Below the pieces are notes generated by a model. It saw nothing but the letters and a program-made list of their open reading frames with translations, was not told the origin of the DNA and searched no databases. A program made the translations under genes and the position numbers. This document shows, in pieces, positions 32,001 to 42,685 of a DNA stretch of 64,000 nucleotides; within the stretch, counting starts at the first letter, position 1, and each line of letters begins with the position of its first letter. The stretch is from Zygaena filipendulae (taxonomy: Eukaryota > Arthropoda > Insecta > Lepidoptera > Zygaenidae), in the NCBI GenBank assembly GCA_907165275.2, contig OU015651.1, forward strand, positions 10,562,501 to 10,626,500, written 5' to 3'.

Positions 32001-34905
32001 GGAAGTCTGGTGCAAAAATTCTAATTAGGTATATAACCCAGCAGTTTGAGGTGTGCGTTGAAGATTTTGTAAGTCAGGATATTATTTCCATAAAAAGGAA
32101 TAAAATTGCTAAAATAGATTTTAGTCCCCCTGCTGACCGATTTAAAGATTCTTATTAGATACTTGCCTTATCCTTGACGATGCGGGCTTTGATCCATTCG
32201 TTTTCGTCGCTGGTCTCCAACGACACGAGGTCCATGCACCGCTTGCGGCAGTAATTCCTGGCACTCAGCCAGTCCTCTTCCACGCCCCGCAGCGCCGGGT
32301 CACGCCATGAGAAGAAGTAACCTTTGTCTAAGAAAATACAAATTAATACATGTTTAACGGAATTTGAACGTTTAATTAAAAACAGGTAAGGTAATCATTA
32401 TAACTTATCATACAAATTGAGAAGTTTAATCCGGCTCGAAGGATCTATTAAACGTAGATAATAAATTAGAATTTAATCGTGTTATATAAGAATTATTAAT
32501 TGGTCCAAAACCCGTTTAAGTACCTACTCCTTTTTAAATAAAAAAAGGCTATACTTTTATGAGTTGATCATTACTTACTAGGTAGTTAAGAGCTGGCTTG
32601 ATAGTAAAGTATTATGCTTTCCATGTTATTGGGTAGCTAGCAACATAAAAAAATTACAATTGTCATTCGTTTCATTCAAACGTATACGTAGGTACTTATC
32701 TATAGTAAATAATAACATGCTAAAGAAGAGCTATAGTAAAATCTGGGGTCATCGCTATCTCAACGGTAATACCACCTTACATGAAACGTTATAGGTAGAT
32801 ATAAATAAGATATAAGATATATATGTATAAAAGCAAATATGGACCAAATTCTATGTCAAATTTTTGAAAGTGACGAAAACATTGCCAGCCGTTGCGTCCT
32901 AATAGAATAAGTAACGCGCCTTGATCGAAAACTGCAATAAAAAGTGCAGTCGCCCGGACAGGGACTTGAACCCTGGACCCTTGGATTAAAAGTCCAATGC
33001 TCTACCGACTGAGCTATCCGGGCCGTGCAAGTGATGACGAAATGACGAAATTTAACCTTAAATAACTTAAATCACCCCTGGATCGAGATTTATCTATTTA
33101 AGGAGACCAAGTTCGTTGTGACGATCTAATAGCACATTATTATGTATAGGTATGTTTGTTTCATTTTACCATAGATATATTTTCAAAGATATGGTTACTT
33201 AAATTAAATACAAACATCGGATTAGAGTATCGTATGAGTTCAATATGAGTTAAAAGGACTTCCGTGTGATAAATTCGATTTATGATACATATTGTATTAT
33301 TAAACACAGAATTTATAAAAATTACAAAAACATCAGATAAAAGTTAAAACGTCGCGTAGGCACTACAAATACTTTATCTATTTTAGCCATTTCCTTTTCA
33401 AACAAAGCTTGGCCTCTTAAAAAATCTTATCTAATGGAGTAGAGATAAAAATGAACGACAAATGTTTTTTAAGGACCAAATTTTTTATCATCCTGTACCT
33501 AGTATAGGTATGTATGTGTGTGTAGGTCCTTAATTAAACCAGTTCGGTTTAAACATTATAGGTAATAAAATAACTTCTGCTCACGTATCACGGGGTTTTT
33601 GATAAATAGGTATTATTCGCAATCAAACAAGAGTGTTTACCTACCCGATTGATTTTCGGGATTCTGTCTGAAACTCTACATTCTAGAGTTCTACAGTCTA
33701 GCTAGAAGGAGGACCTATGTTTTATTATCTCTCTCAAACTATCGGCTGCACTTTCAAGCTTGATTTGAAAATGCTGTCGATATATAGGTACATATACTAT
33801 AAGTCCCTAATAACCTAGTCACCTGATCGGAAACAGGCAACTCATAGTGGTAATGTTTGTTTGTGTAATGTTAGGATATTATAATTCTGTGCCGCGTAAT
33901 ACTTAATAAATGAAACTCTTTAACACATTAACGTAGAAAGAAAAAAAAATAAAGAAAGAAAACTACATTTTTCCAGCACAACACACAAGAAAAAACAAAC
34001 AAACATTGAACAATTAAGTGCCTAATCTAATCCCATAGGTAACTTGCACGCTCGCGCTCTGCCGAAAGGGACACCACTGGTTTTCAGTTGGCAGCCCGTT
34101 GTCACTCACGGACAATAACAACAATAGAAGAAAAATGAAACCAAAACTATCTACGTGTTAATGAATTAACTGAAAACTAGAAAGTAGTTTGCTCAAATCG
34201 ATCGCACTATGTTTTAATATAGGTTACATTTTTTCATTTTTACTAGACAATGTATAAATTATTTATAATACAATATTTGGCGCGTACGCCGCCCGCAGCA
34301 AAAAAAATCGAACCGGTAGGCGCGGGTGTAGCGCTTGGAATTTCGTAGATAGGTCACCTCCAAACTAATGTTGAATAACTTTTAAAGTAAGTATAAATTT
34401 TTTCGACATAAAATATATTTTTTCATATTATTGTTTATTTTTTTAAATGGGGTGTATCAGGTTTTCAATTAATTCATTATCACGTTGTATGTAAAAATGA
34501 ATCCCTATTTCCCTTGGTCACGGCATCACGCGTTAACGGCTAGACCAATTTCGCTAATTCTTTTTTTGTTGTGTTTGTTATTGTAAGGAGAAGGAGAATA
34601 TGAAAGAAGTTTATCTACAGTTCCTGCGGGAATTCCGAAACTCACGCCGGTGAAACACAGCTAGTAGGTAGGTAGGTAGGTACTTATAAATGAAAACAGA
34701 GCAACATACATAAAAATAGATACAATGCGATATAAATACAAATAAGTAATTAATAATACAACATACTGTCTGAATATCTCTCGTGGATTGTTCGTTGCAC
34801 GCAAAGCTGCGGTACGGGGGGCTCCAGGATGCGACCGTTGGAGAATTGCGCTTGCGCAGCCGCCGCCAAGGCGAACACAAGGAAGAGTGAGGTTTGCTTC
34901 AACAT
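22918..34905 (-). CDS. Secreted single-domain C-type lectin, Clect27-like, 4 coding exons
   Basis: A 220-residue secreted protein of the C-type lectin fold, resembling by memory Drosophila Clect27. Coding exons 34,767-34,905, 32,167-32,327, 29,170-29,358 and 22,918-23,091 join in phases 1, 0 and 0. Residues 1-18 are a signal peptide (MLKQTSLFLVFALAAAAQA). The CTLD covers about 30-202 with cysteines at 35, 73, 77, 111, 116, 174, 193 and 201. Blocks include YIWTSGRLCDFKGC, NGWFWTAELQKLAP, the QPDNR site at 159-163 and WHDVACHHVKPFVCEENDA. QPD suggests the galactose-type long loop, though WHD replaces the usual WND, so calcium-dependent sugar binding is not certain. The tail ALLKYVRYTNPNLRV is strongly conserved in this insect subfamily. 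The intron after exon 3 has a GC donor. Introns are long (6.1 kb for the last) and hold a satellite and a tRNA gene. Confidence 0.93.
23921..24121 (-). mobile_element. Helitron-like element, 201 bp
   Basis: CTAGCTGTTCCCCGCGG at the left (3' end) and TCTATACTAATATTTTAAAAG on the minus strand at the right. Near full-length match to the copy at 31,357-31,553. Confidence 0.75.
24290..24490. mobile_element. Decayed MITE, GACGTCA family
   Basis: Carries GAAAATCAAAATTCTATTTA, CGCATTAAAGTTTAGGAGTG and TTGACGTCATAACGTG, shared with 17,966-18,227 and 6,105-6,465. A fragment of the same terminus is at 43,845-43,895. Confidence 0.55.
26433..27856 (+). repeat. Tandem satellite, 100-bp unit, 14 copies, with 400-bp higher order
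   Basis: CATGTTTTCG recurs at exactly 26,521, 26,621 and so on to 27,821. Each unit holds TATCTCGGAAACTACAAGTT, CCATCGTGTTGGTACTC and GTGATCACGTGGTC. Diagnostic variants repeat every four units: the set starting at 26,821 (GATAGGC; GTATCTCGGAATC; plain; GTTAGATAG with GGAAAAT) is repeated at 27,221 and begins again at 27,621. The first unit (from 26,433) is degenerate. It lies inside the last lectin intron. There are no unique spacers, so it is not a CRISPR. Confidence 0.97.
28740..29080. other. CpG-rich intronic island next to lectin exon 3
   Basis: A sharply GC- and CpG-rich block 90-430 bp after coding exon 3, between AT-rich stretches. It carries a 139-codon open frame without an ATG start and with no recognisable product. 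Candidate cis-regulatory element or cryptic exon. Confidence 0.4.
29170..29358 (-). CDS. C-type lectin coding exon 3
   Basis: Encodes VKYIWTSGRLCDFKGCNRPD through GIGKPQPDNR, including the long-loop sugar/calcium site. Phase 0 at both ends; donor GTGAGC. Confidence 0.95.
31220..31345 (+). mobile_element. tRNA-derived SINE fragment
   Basis: A pol III B box GGTTCGATCC (31,266-31,275) follows GAGGGAGTCTGACTGCACAA, then a non-tRNA body. It cannot fold as a full tRNA. Confidence 0.5.
31357..31553 (+). mobile_element. Complete Helitron-like element, 197 bp
   Basis: Begins TCTATACTAATATTATAAAA and ends GTGAAACCGCGCGGGACAGCTAG-type hairpin and CTAG, then TATT. It is the cleanest short family member here and can serve as a reference for the others. 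Confidence 0.8.
32167..32327 (-). CDS. C-type lectin coding exon 2
   Basis: Encodes KGYFFSWRDPALRGVEEDWL, SARNYCRKRCMDLVSLETSD and EWIKARIVKDK. The acceptor is TTCTTAG. The donor is AAG|GCAAGT, a GC-AG intron with otherwise perfect consensus. Confidence 0.94.
32951..33023 (-). tRNA. tRNA-Lys (anticodon TTT)
   Basis: A 73-nt cloverleaf on the minus strand: acceptor arms GCCCGGA and TCCGGGC pair fully, D arm with TAGCTCAGTCGG (A box), anticodon loop CTTTTAA with TTT, T arm with GGTTCAAGTCC (B box), discriminator G. No intron. A TTTTT pol III stop lies about 8 nt after the 3' end. It is nested in a lectin intron on the same strand as the host gene. Confidence 0.95.
34502..34664 (+). mobile_element. 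Short Helitron-like element, 163 bp
   Basis: Begins TCCCTATTTCCCTTGG and ends CCGGTGAAACACAGCTAG, lacking part of the family middle. Followed by a TAGG run. Confidence 0.6.
34767..34905 (-). CDS. C-type lectin coding exon 1 (signal peptide)
   Basis: ATG follows the acceptor TTTTTAG directly. Encodes the signal peptide and FSNGRILEPPVPQLCVQRTI; donor GTATGT in phase 1. Confidence 0.93.
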
Positions 34906-35835
34906 CTAAAAACAATAGAGCACCGCAATTAGCATTGAGTTTCATAGCTAACCTAGCTGTAAATTCAAACAAATTCGACCGATGCTTTTTAAATCATGCA
35001 CTGTTATCGTTTCAGTTTTTAGGCCTTTTCCTAAAATCAGAACTCAGTGTTCATTACGTCACCGAATTCTCCATCCCATGGTGCAACAAGATGACCTGAA
35101 TTATTCTGGTTCTTGTCTATATTGAAAAAAAAGTTTTCTTGTCAACGCTGTTGTGTGGTCAACACTCATACGAACTTAGTAGTAATAGTACCTACCACAC
35201 TCAACGGGAAACTATGGAGGGAGGGGATAGAGTGAAATTGTTTACAAACTTTCTCTGGGATTGTTTTGTTGCATCACCCGGCGCAGGGACCGGTTATCCC
35301 GCGGGTTAGAAAGCAGTGACCTTGCCCTACAGGTGGCACAGGCGCGATCTCTATCTACATTCCTCTGGGGTCACTTTATTTATGGGAAGAAAATCTTCGA
35401 GTTCAGGTAGGCCTACATGTTTTGTTCCTTATCTATTGCGTTCAAATCGTTCAAATTCATAGATATCTTAAAGTAGTTTAGTCTTTGATAACTTTATTAT
35501 AATTTCTATGTTAACCATAGATACAACATACGTATACATGACGGGATTCTATCAAAAAATTTAGTTTGAAAAATTTTAATTTCGAACGAAACTGCGTTCA
35601 AAGTGATGCTTTGTGTTTTTTTACTAACTCCTGTTCAAACATGTGAATTTTATGTACCTCGATATCTACCGAAAAGAAAGGATGGATACGCTTTATTGAA
35701 GTAGGTACAATTTTTTTATAGTTTTTTATATTCTTGGATAATATTAAATTAATGTGACAGTGCTAATTAATGATGATGAATACCAGAAAACTTGGAAAAA
35801 AAATTAAGAATACAAAAGAAAAATAAATTACTCAC

Positions 35836-35876
35836 CGTGTTTGTTGTGTGTCTGTGTTGTGAGCCCGTTTCGAACT
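35836..35876 (-). other. C-type lectin 5' UTR exon
   Basis: A 41-nt non-coding first exon from the inferred start at the TCAGT initiator (A at 35,876) to the donor CACG|GTGAGT at 35,835. It would splice to the ATG exon at 34,905 across a 930-bp intron. Confidence 0.7.
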
Positions 35877-35912
35877 GATGCGCCCGACCGGTGTGCGCGG
35901 GAGTTTTATATG
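35870..35912 (-). promoter_or_regulatory. TATA box and initiator of the C-type lectin gene
   Basis: On the minus strand TATAAAA (35,904-35,910) lies about 34 bp upstream of an arthropod initiator TCAGTT (35,873-35,878). The spacing, sequence and following splice donor make a classic core promoter. Such TATA promoters fit strongly regulated, stage-specific genes. Confidence 0.75.
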
Positions 35913-36683
35913 GAGGAAATTCGTGATAGCTTCACGAGCGCAAACACAAAATATGCTATTCCATATCCGAACGAACCCTCAAGTATTTGAGGGTTGATTT
36001 TGCTTTACCTATCTACTCTCTACGAGTATTAAATTCTAAAGTACTATTGTTACGTGGAAGAGGTAGGTATACGGTTGAGAACTTTTAAAATATTCGCAAA
36101 CTTTGCATAACACTTTGATTATTACTTACGCGGTCTAGGATTTTTTTTAGTATCTCGTTAACTTCGATAAGCAATCGATTTCTTTTATCAACCGATTTTT
36201 TAAAGATTGTTATTCTGGTTGAGTATTATTTTCGGGGTAATTTCTGAGTTCCTGTGGGAATTCCAGAATAAACTATACTTATATAAACTTTCCTCTTGAA
36301 TCACTTTGTCTATTGGTGGAAACCGCATGAAAATCCGTTCTGTACTTTTTGAGTTTATCGCGAACAGACAGACAGACGGACTTTGTTTTATAATACATAG
36401 TGATAGGTGTTTTCTCACGTACCATTTACTACTCGCGGGTTCTGTCTTATTTTGATAATCTAGGAGCGACTGTGTTGTGTCCGGGTGTACTTAATCTATA
36501 CACATAAAATTATTTGTCCTGAATGACTGACTGACGGATGGAGACCTGAAACTTGGAGGGTGTGTTCTTTGTATGACGTAGGCATCCGATAAGAAAGTAT
36601 TTTCGAAAACTCTACTATCTACTAGGTACTATCTATTCTAGTACCTAGTAGTTAGCGAACCTGAATACTATGCCAGTCCCCTT

Positions 36684-36813
36684 AGCCAAGTTGACAAGTT
36701 ATAATCGTTAACGCATAGAAAACAATAGAACGAAATCGTTATGTCACGTGGTCACTGTACTTTTGATTGGATGACTTTACGTGACGTTAACGATTATAGA
36801 ATGTCAACTTGGC
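36684..36813. mobile_element. Hairpin MITE with about 28-bp arms
   Basis: CCAAGTTGACAAGTTATAAT and CGTTAACG on the left are matched by CGTTAACGATTATAGAATG and TCAACTTGG on the right. It is itself flanked by CCCCTTAGCCAAG and CTTGGCTAAGGGG, extending the hairpin outward. Confidence 0.7.
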
Positions 36814-36837
36814 CACTGATAATATAATACTATACAC

Positions 36838-36935
36838 TTGGCTAAGGGGGCAGGTGTCGCGTGTTCGATCCCCCCATCAGGGTAAACATATTTTGATTAA
36901 TATTTGTGTTTACCTTGTGTGTGTATGTGTGTGTG
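36838..36935 (+). mobile_element. tRNA-derived SINE remnant
   Basis: B-box-like TGTTCGATCCC in a GC-rich head followed by a GTGTGTATGTGTGTGTG tail. Only the head portion is recognisable. Confidence 0.35.
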
Positions 36936-37716
36936 TACCAACGTATCTATTTATAAGAAAAAAGTATGTACCTACCTAAGTATTAAATAGGTATGTTAGT
37001 TGTTTGGTATCCATAAAATAGGTACATGCTCTGCTTAGTTCCGGGCCAAGTGACGCTGTGTTATTCTCCAATTAAGTAGGTATCTACCTATTATTGAAAT
37101 AATCTATTTTTATTGCTACACTATACCTAGTTAGTTATTTCTGCATTTTGAAATGATATAATGATAATTTGGTCCGATCTCATCTATCGTTTCTCGTTTA
37201 CAGTTTTATTTGCGTGCAAATATTTAAGAATTATTTTAATTATTAGTTAGGTAAATTAATATCATTAAATTCAGGTAAATACTTACCTATATCAGTTGTT
37301 GGTTGGTTGAAAATGACTAGGTATGGTAATCGTATAAGACTGTACAGTCAAATATTTTTATAGACAATTCTTAAAAACTCATCATCATATCGGAATTCTT
37401 ATAAAATATTCGAGATATCCTACTGAGCGATTAGTTTTGGTACTTTTAGTAGGTATCTATTATGTTATATGGAATACTAGGTAGTTATGCAATAATAAAA
37501 ATTATTTTCAAAGCTAAATATAAATACGTACCTACCTAACCAAAACCTATTGGAGTTAACGAGTCGTTTGGCATAGAGATGAATTAAAATGTTTTGTGGC
37601 TCAAGGTGAAAGTTAGTTTTCCGTGAAAATAGCTCCTCTATAGGTCACTATGCTAATTTAAAGAATTGTATAAAAGACTTTACGCAATCCTTTGTGATAT
37701 ATTTACATATTCTTTT

Positions 37717-37960
37717 TGCATGGTGGTAGGGCGTTCTCTAGTGCCCGTCTGGTTAGCTACCACCTTCAAGTTGCAAATCTGTCGCCAAGCACCTAATGGT
37801 GTGTTCCGGCAGCCCCACTTGAAAGCCAGTTCCCATCCCCATTTCAGGTCGGCAACGCACCTGCATGCCTTCTGGTGTTGCAGATGTCCTTGTGGGTTCG
37901 GTAATCACTGACCATCAGGTGTACCACTTGCCCGTTTGCCCCCTATGACATAAAAAAAAA
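37717..37960 (+). mobile_element. SINE/LINE 3' segment with poly-A tail
   Basis: GGTGGTAGGGCGTTCTCTAG through CCCGTTTGCCCCCTATGACA and a poly-A run. Almost identical to the body of the complete SINE at 54,456-54,806 but lacking its tRNA-like head, so 5' truncated. Confidence 0.75.
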
Positions 37961-40266
37961 TTCTATTCGTAGATACCTATACAAATATTTTCTAAGTTAA
38001 TTAAATTCAAAATAGTAGGTAATCATGCGTCTACGTAATCATACAGTACTATGTAGCTAATCATGCCGTCAGTACGACGGATAATATCGAATACCTACCT
38101 ACTGAGTAGGTGCTAATTCAATGTTATGACTCCAAAACACACAAAAATGCACTACACTAAAAAGTTAATATAACATTAGGTATGAGGTAACAAACATAGA
38201 AAAAAAAACATACTACGCGTCGAATTGAGAACCTCCTCCTTTTTGAAGTCGGTTAAAAATACCTACCGATTGAATCCGAAAGACAAAAATGTAAAATGTG
38301 ATATCTACTGATCGGTTAGAAGTCGGTGCCAAGGTAGGTATATAGATAGCCTAAAGGGCGGCGCCACAGTCAGCCGAGACTAGCCAAGGGGTAAGTCCGC
38401 TCCCACCACATTGGAAGCGTATGAGCGTGTCGTCGTGAAAAAAACAACCCAAGTGAACAGACACGAGCTGGCTTGGCACCGACTTGAATCCGATCAGTAT
38501 AGGTAGCATAGCACATACATAGGTACCAATACGAGTAATTACGTGCATTTTCGTCTTTCGGATTAAATCGGGTTTGGGTATTAATTTGAGTATTTTGAAG
38601 TCAGTTTTAATTTTTTTGCTAAAATTTTGTTCAAAATTTTGTTTGTTGTTAATCTGGCTAGTCCACGCAGTTTCACCAGTGTTAAAGGGCTGGTGCCCGC
38701 ACACCTACCTAAAATGTGTAGGTATGCCAAATTTCGTGATGATCGGTTAATTAATAGATAATTAAGGTGTAGTAGCATAATAAACAAAGAAACTCACTTT
38801 CGCATTTATTAGGGTAAAGGGTTTGTTTGTCCCCCCCTCAACCGGGTCCGCGCCTTGTCGTGGCGAGGCGATGAACGGATGCTGTCAGTTGGTGCTGGTC
38901 AATGGTCATGTCTGATCTATTATTATAGATAATCCTAGTTTAACTCCTAATGTCTCTGTAGGTATCTGTACGGTAGTTTATTTCTGGGTACTATGATTAA
39001 AATAAAATCAATTTTAATTTTATATAATATTTTTTTATTGCCTATTGCTCTCACTAGAAATGTAGGCATAATTAGATTATCGAATAAGTGGCAATTACAA
39101 AAAAAAAAAATACGAAACTGCATTTAAAACGATAGCTATAGGTAGGTCTATCTACATGCCGCCTTTCGCTGCCGATATTAAATAAATTTTCTAGTAATCA
39201 ATATCCTCGAAAGTGTCCATGTTGCCAAAAACTGAAAACAACCTAGTTAGATCTATTCATAAGAGTGGTCTCGACAGGACTTACGTAATCAAAGATCAAA
39301 TCTTTTCTTGAGTATAGATAGTAAAACGTAGTGATTACCTTCTCTCTGTTTAATACTCAATCATCGTTCTAGAATGATAATATTCAGCTGATTGTTAATT
39401 GATGAATCTCGTTTTAAGTAAGGTTCTAAAATTAAAGCTAAAGCTTAAAGCTTTACTTAAAATTAGTTTTCAAACTAGATTCATGACTTGAGTGATTTGA
39501 GATAGAGAACAACATGTAGACGAAACTTTAAAGAAGCTAAACAAAGGGATTTCGGTGAACGGGATTTATTATTGATGCTTCCATCCGCAACTCTTCTTTG
39601 TATATAAGAAAAAAAAATTAGAATAATGACAGCTGTCAATTGTCAGCAGTGTGACGAGATTTAGCAGAATTATGCGAATAATATAGCACAATTAGCTCCA
39701 CAATTTAGGGCTTAGCAAATTGTTCACAGAATGTGGCAGAATCTTATAAAACTTCCGCAGAAAATTAGCAGGATTAGATATTGATAAACAGTAAAGTCAT
39801 ATGTTTCATTTGGGTAATTGCGCTAGAAATATTTAAAGAATTACTATTCGTAAATAATGTCCGATTTTTCTGACTGCTCTTGCAAGTTTCAATAGATTTT
39901 AGAGGAATTCCCTATATATCTATATTTTCTTTCGGGTTGCATGTAGACTAACTACATTTTTCGAGTAGTTGTCGTTGTGTCGTATGTATTCAAACCTATG
40001 TATATTATTTAATAATATAATTAACATAATAATGTAAAACATTTAGCAGACATTAGCAGAATTTAGGCGAGCAGTTAGCATAATGTTCACGTTGATTCGG
40101 TAATCGGTTGATTCTGGTCAGAGAGAAGGTAATCACTACGATTCTGGTCTGAGATTCTGGTGACTGGTCGCACTGATTGTCAAAATGTCAGAATGTGACA
40201 GAATGAGGAAACCAAAAATTATCTTTCACAGAATCTTTATTGATTTTCAACATTTTCACAAGTGTA

Positions 40267-40387
40267 ATGAATAAAACTGGCAGTATGTTTTGTTGTTTAA
40301 AAAGTTGTCTAAACGGGTTCACCTTGAATACAAGTGTGCCGATACATATTAAAGAAAATCCGGTGCACTTAGACACATTGCACATGG
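40267..40387 (+). CDS. Spryd7: SPRYD7 exon 1
   Basis: Encodes MNKTGSMFCCLKSCLNGF to HLDTLHMG; donor GTAAGC. The frame is open upstream to a TTTCACAG at about 40,230, so a 5' UTR intron is possible. Confidence 0.88.
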
Positions 40388-42685
40388 GTAAGCTTTTTTT
40401 TTTAATATTTTTAAAATTATGAACAGATTTACCCACCCACATAAAAACTTGTACTAGTATAAATGCATTTAGATTTAAACTCAAGGAGTACATAATATAT
40501 GAGCATGATTTATAAATCTGTAATATTCTAGCACCGCAGAGGCTTTGTAAACGTGTTATACCATATTTGCCTATGTATGTCATTTTAAGTGAACATTGTT
40601 TTTTATGAGAAATGAGTCCTTAAACCTAGTTCAAGCGGGAATTTCGGGATAAAGAGTATGCTATGTCCTTCCAAGTACCCCTGACAACATATTGTATTCA
40701 AAATTTCATGATGATCGGTTGAGCCATGAAGGCGTGAACAGACAGACAGAGTTACTTTCGCATTTATAATATTAGTAGGGATTTGTTCCAGGCCAGGAAG
40801 TAGTAGTGGTAAAAGGTGGCCAACGAGTCTGTGGCTCTGGGTGTGCTCTGGGAAACGCACCACTAGTACAGAACAAGGCTTATTTTGAGGTAAAGCTGCA
40901 GCAAGGAGGAGTGTGGGCTGTAGGTCTTGCCACTCGGGACACTGATCTCAATAGAGTTCATGGTAGGTAAATTTTTATTTACACATTTAGTTTTTACGAT
41001 TTTAGTGTGGATAGGTAGGTTTTTATGTATATTTTAGATATTTTTTTAACTAAGTAATAGACTTTTAATTATGTACAGTTTTTTTTTATCTATTTGAGTA
41101 TAAAGTACCTAACTAATGGAGATTCATCTTGCTATTACCTTTATTATATTTTATGTTGAAGAAAAAAAAAATTAAAATGCATATTAAATTCTATTTATTT
41201 AAAATATAACACTGACATATTATGCACACACACATTAACTGCTAATTTTTAAAAACTAGATCTTGTGGGTGATGAGAGACTTATTGATATTTTTGTATTG
41301 AAATTGAATTTCATAGACACAGAACAGACTGATTAGCAGTCACTAAATGTACTAGATTGTGGTGAAGACCTTGTGAATGCTCAGAGGTCATGCACTGTAT
41401 GACATAACCTGCTGACTACTGTTCCTATTTCATTGCTAGCTCTTATTGTATTGTATTGCTTTAAAACCTTCAGAAAATTTCTCATTGCCAATATGTTTAG
41501 TCTTGTTGCCAAAAAATATGAGGTTACCTTGGTTAGGAACCTTATTGGAATATTAATATTTGCAAGTAGGTTTGATTTATTTAATTAATCATGATGCTAA
41601 TAGGAAATAAACCACATTTGATTGAATTAATTACTCATAATTAATTTTTCTTCAATTTAATTTCAGGTGGTGTCGACAAAGAGTCTTGGTGTCTGAATAG
41701 CGATGGCACAGTGCGGCATGCAAACATTGAGTTGTACCATTTGGCGCATGCGCCTCGTGACTCACCCACTGCTGATTTGCTGGTATCCACAGGTTCTCCC
41801 GATCATGGAGAGAATGAGAGAGCACAGAATGAGGTGGATGGTAGCTCATCGACCACGATGCCGGTGGAAGGCGACACAATAGGCGTAGCCTATGACCATG
41901 TTGAACTTAACTTCTTTCTGAATGGCAAGAACATGGAAATCCCCATAAGAAATGTTAAGGGCACAGTATATCCAGCTCTTTATGGTAAGCGTAAAACACA
42001 GTCACTTGGTTTATTTCTTTTTTATGTTGCAATTTTATGCAGATTGGTTGATTTTTACTTATATTGCCAATTGGGAATTGGGAAAATGGTTCAAAGGTAT
42101 GAGGTAATGATGTTCCAAGGGTAATACTAATTTACCTGCAGGAGTGAAACCAGTTCCACCTGTTGCAAAAAATCATATCTTCTAAGATATTTCACTTACA
42201 AAGAAATCAATAGTATAATATAATATAGAATGGGAAAATAGATCGGAAATTAACTTTTGACGTTAATTCTGTAGCTTTTAAACTTCAAAAAGTGCCTAAA
42301 ATTATTTTTCATTGCAGGTGGTGTTAGTTTCACTCTTGTATGCTTCTTAAATTATTCTTTATTTTTGTTTTTATTTTGATTTATTTTAGCTAGAATAAAA
42401 CGTGATACAAATATTAAAAAAAAAAATTATAATTGTCTGAGTTTGTAATCTTAAACTCAACAGAAGTACTCAGAAACCAGTTGCTTGGTGCCAGTCCCTG
42501 ATCATACATTACAATGTATGATTTTGTGAAAAACCAAAATATTATAATGTTAATTATTTAAGTACCAATATTATCATATAATTCCAGTGGATGATGGTGC
42601 GATTTTGGATATATTCCTAGACAAATTCCTGTACCCTCCGCCAGCAGGATATGAAAAAATAATGGTGGAGCAGTCCCTTCTGTAA
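40267..42685 (+). CDS. Spryd7: SPRY domain protein SPRYD7, 4 exons
   Basis: Orthologue of the small B30.2/SPRY protein SPRYD7 (human CLLD6), an intracellular protein of unknown exact role; SPRY domains bind protein partners. Exons 40,267-40,387, 40,792-40,962, 41,667-41,984 and 42,588-42,685 join in phase 1 each time, giving 235 residues. The N-terminus MNKTGSMFCCLKSC matches the human Cys-rich start. SPRY blocks follow: VVVVKGGQRVCGSGCALGNA, YFEVKLQQGGVWAVGLATRD, EGDTIGVAYDHVELNFFLNG, VKGTVYPALYVDDGAILDIF and PPPAGYEKIMVEQ. It is about 40 residues longer than human owing to a Ser/Asp-rich insertion between HAPRDS and the EGD block (about residues 128-160). The ATG at 40,285 is an alternative start. 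Exon 2's acceptor lies 10 nt from a Helitron end. Confidence 0.96.
40626..40781 (-). mobile_element. Helitron-like element abutting SPRYD7 exon 2
   Basis: CTAG at the left and TCCCTACTAATATTATAAAT (minus strand) at the right end, 40,781. Only TTTGTTCCAG separates it from exon 2, so the branch-point region of this intron lies in the element. Confidence 0.75.
40792..40962 (+). CDS. Spryd7: SPRYD7 exon 2
   Basis: Encodes QEVVVVKGGQRVCGSGCALG to RDTDLNRVHG. Acceptor TTGTTCCAG, donor GTAGGT. Longest GC-balanced exon of the SPRY core. Confidence 0.94.
41667..41984 (+). CDS. Spryd7: SPRYD7 exon 3
   Basis: Encodes GVDKESWCLNSDGTVRHANI through KGTVYPALY and includes the lineage-specific insertion. 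Acceptor TTTCAG, donor GTAAGC. Confidence 0.95.
42588..42685 (+). CDS. Spryd7: SPRYD7 exon 4
   Basis: Encodes VDDGAILDIFLDKFLYPPPA and GYEKIMVEQSLL then TAA. Acceptor ATTCCAG. No clear AATAAA was found close downstream. Confidence 0.94.

Larger units (their letters stand above)
29359..32166 (-). other. C-type lectin intron between coding exons 2 and 3
   Basis: 2.8 kb of AT-rich intron with a GC-AG border at its 5' end. Contains a tRNA-type SINE head (31,220-31,345) and a complete Helitron-like element (31,357-31,553). A GACGTCGCGTCGCGTCG cluster lies near 30,960. No gene seen. Confidence 0.75.
32328..34766 (-). other. C-type lectin intron between coding exons 1 and 2
   Basis: 2.4 kb, AT-rich. 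Holds the tRNA-Lys gene and a short Helitron-like copy at 34,502-34,664. Nothing else coding was seen. Confidence 0.75.
35913..40266. other. Intergenic region between lectin and SPRYD7
   Basis: About 4.3 kb without a gene. Contains a decayed Helitron (36,214-36,405), a hairpin MITE (36,684-36,813), a SINE/LINE-type 3' end with poly-A (37,717-37,960), dispersed repeat pieces near 38,210 and 38,380-38,500, and the upstream region of SPRYD7. Confidence 0.75.
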
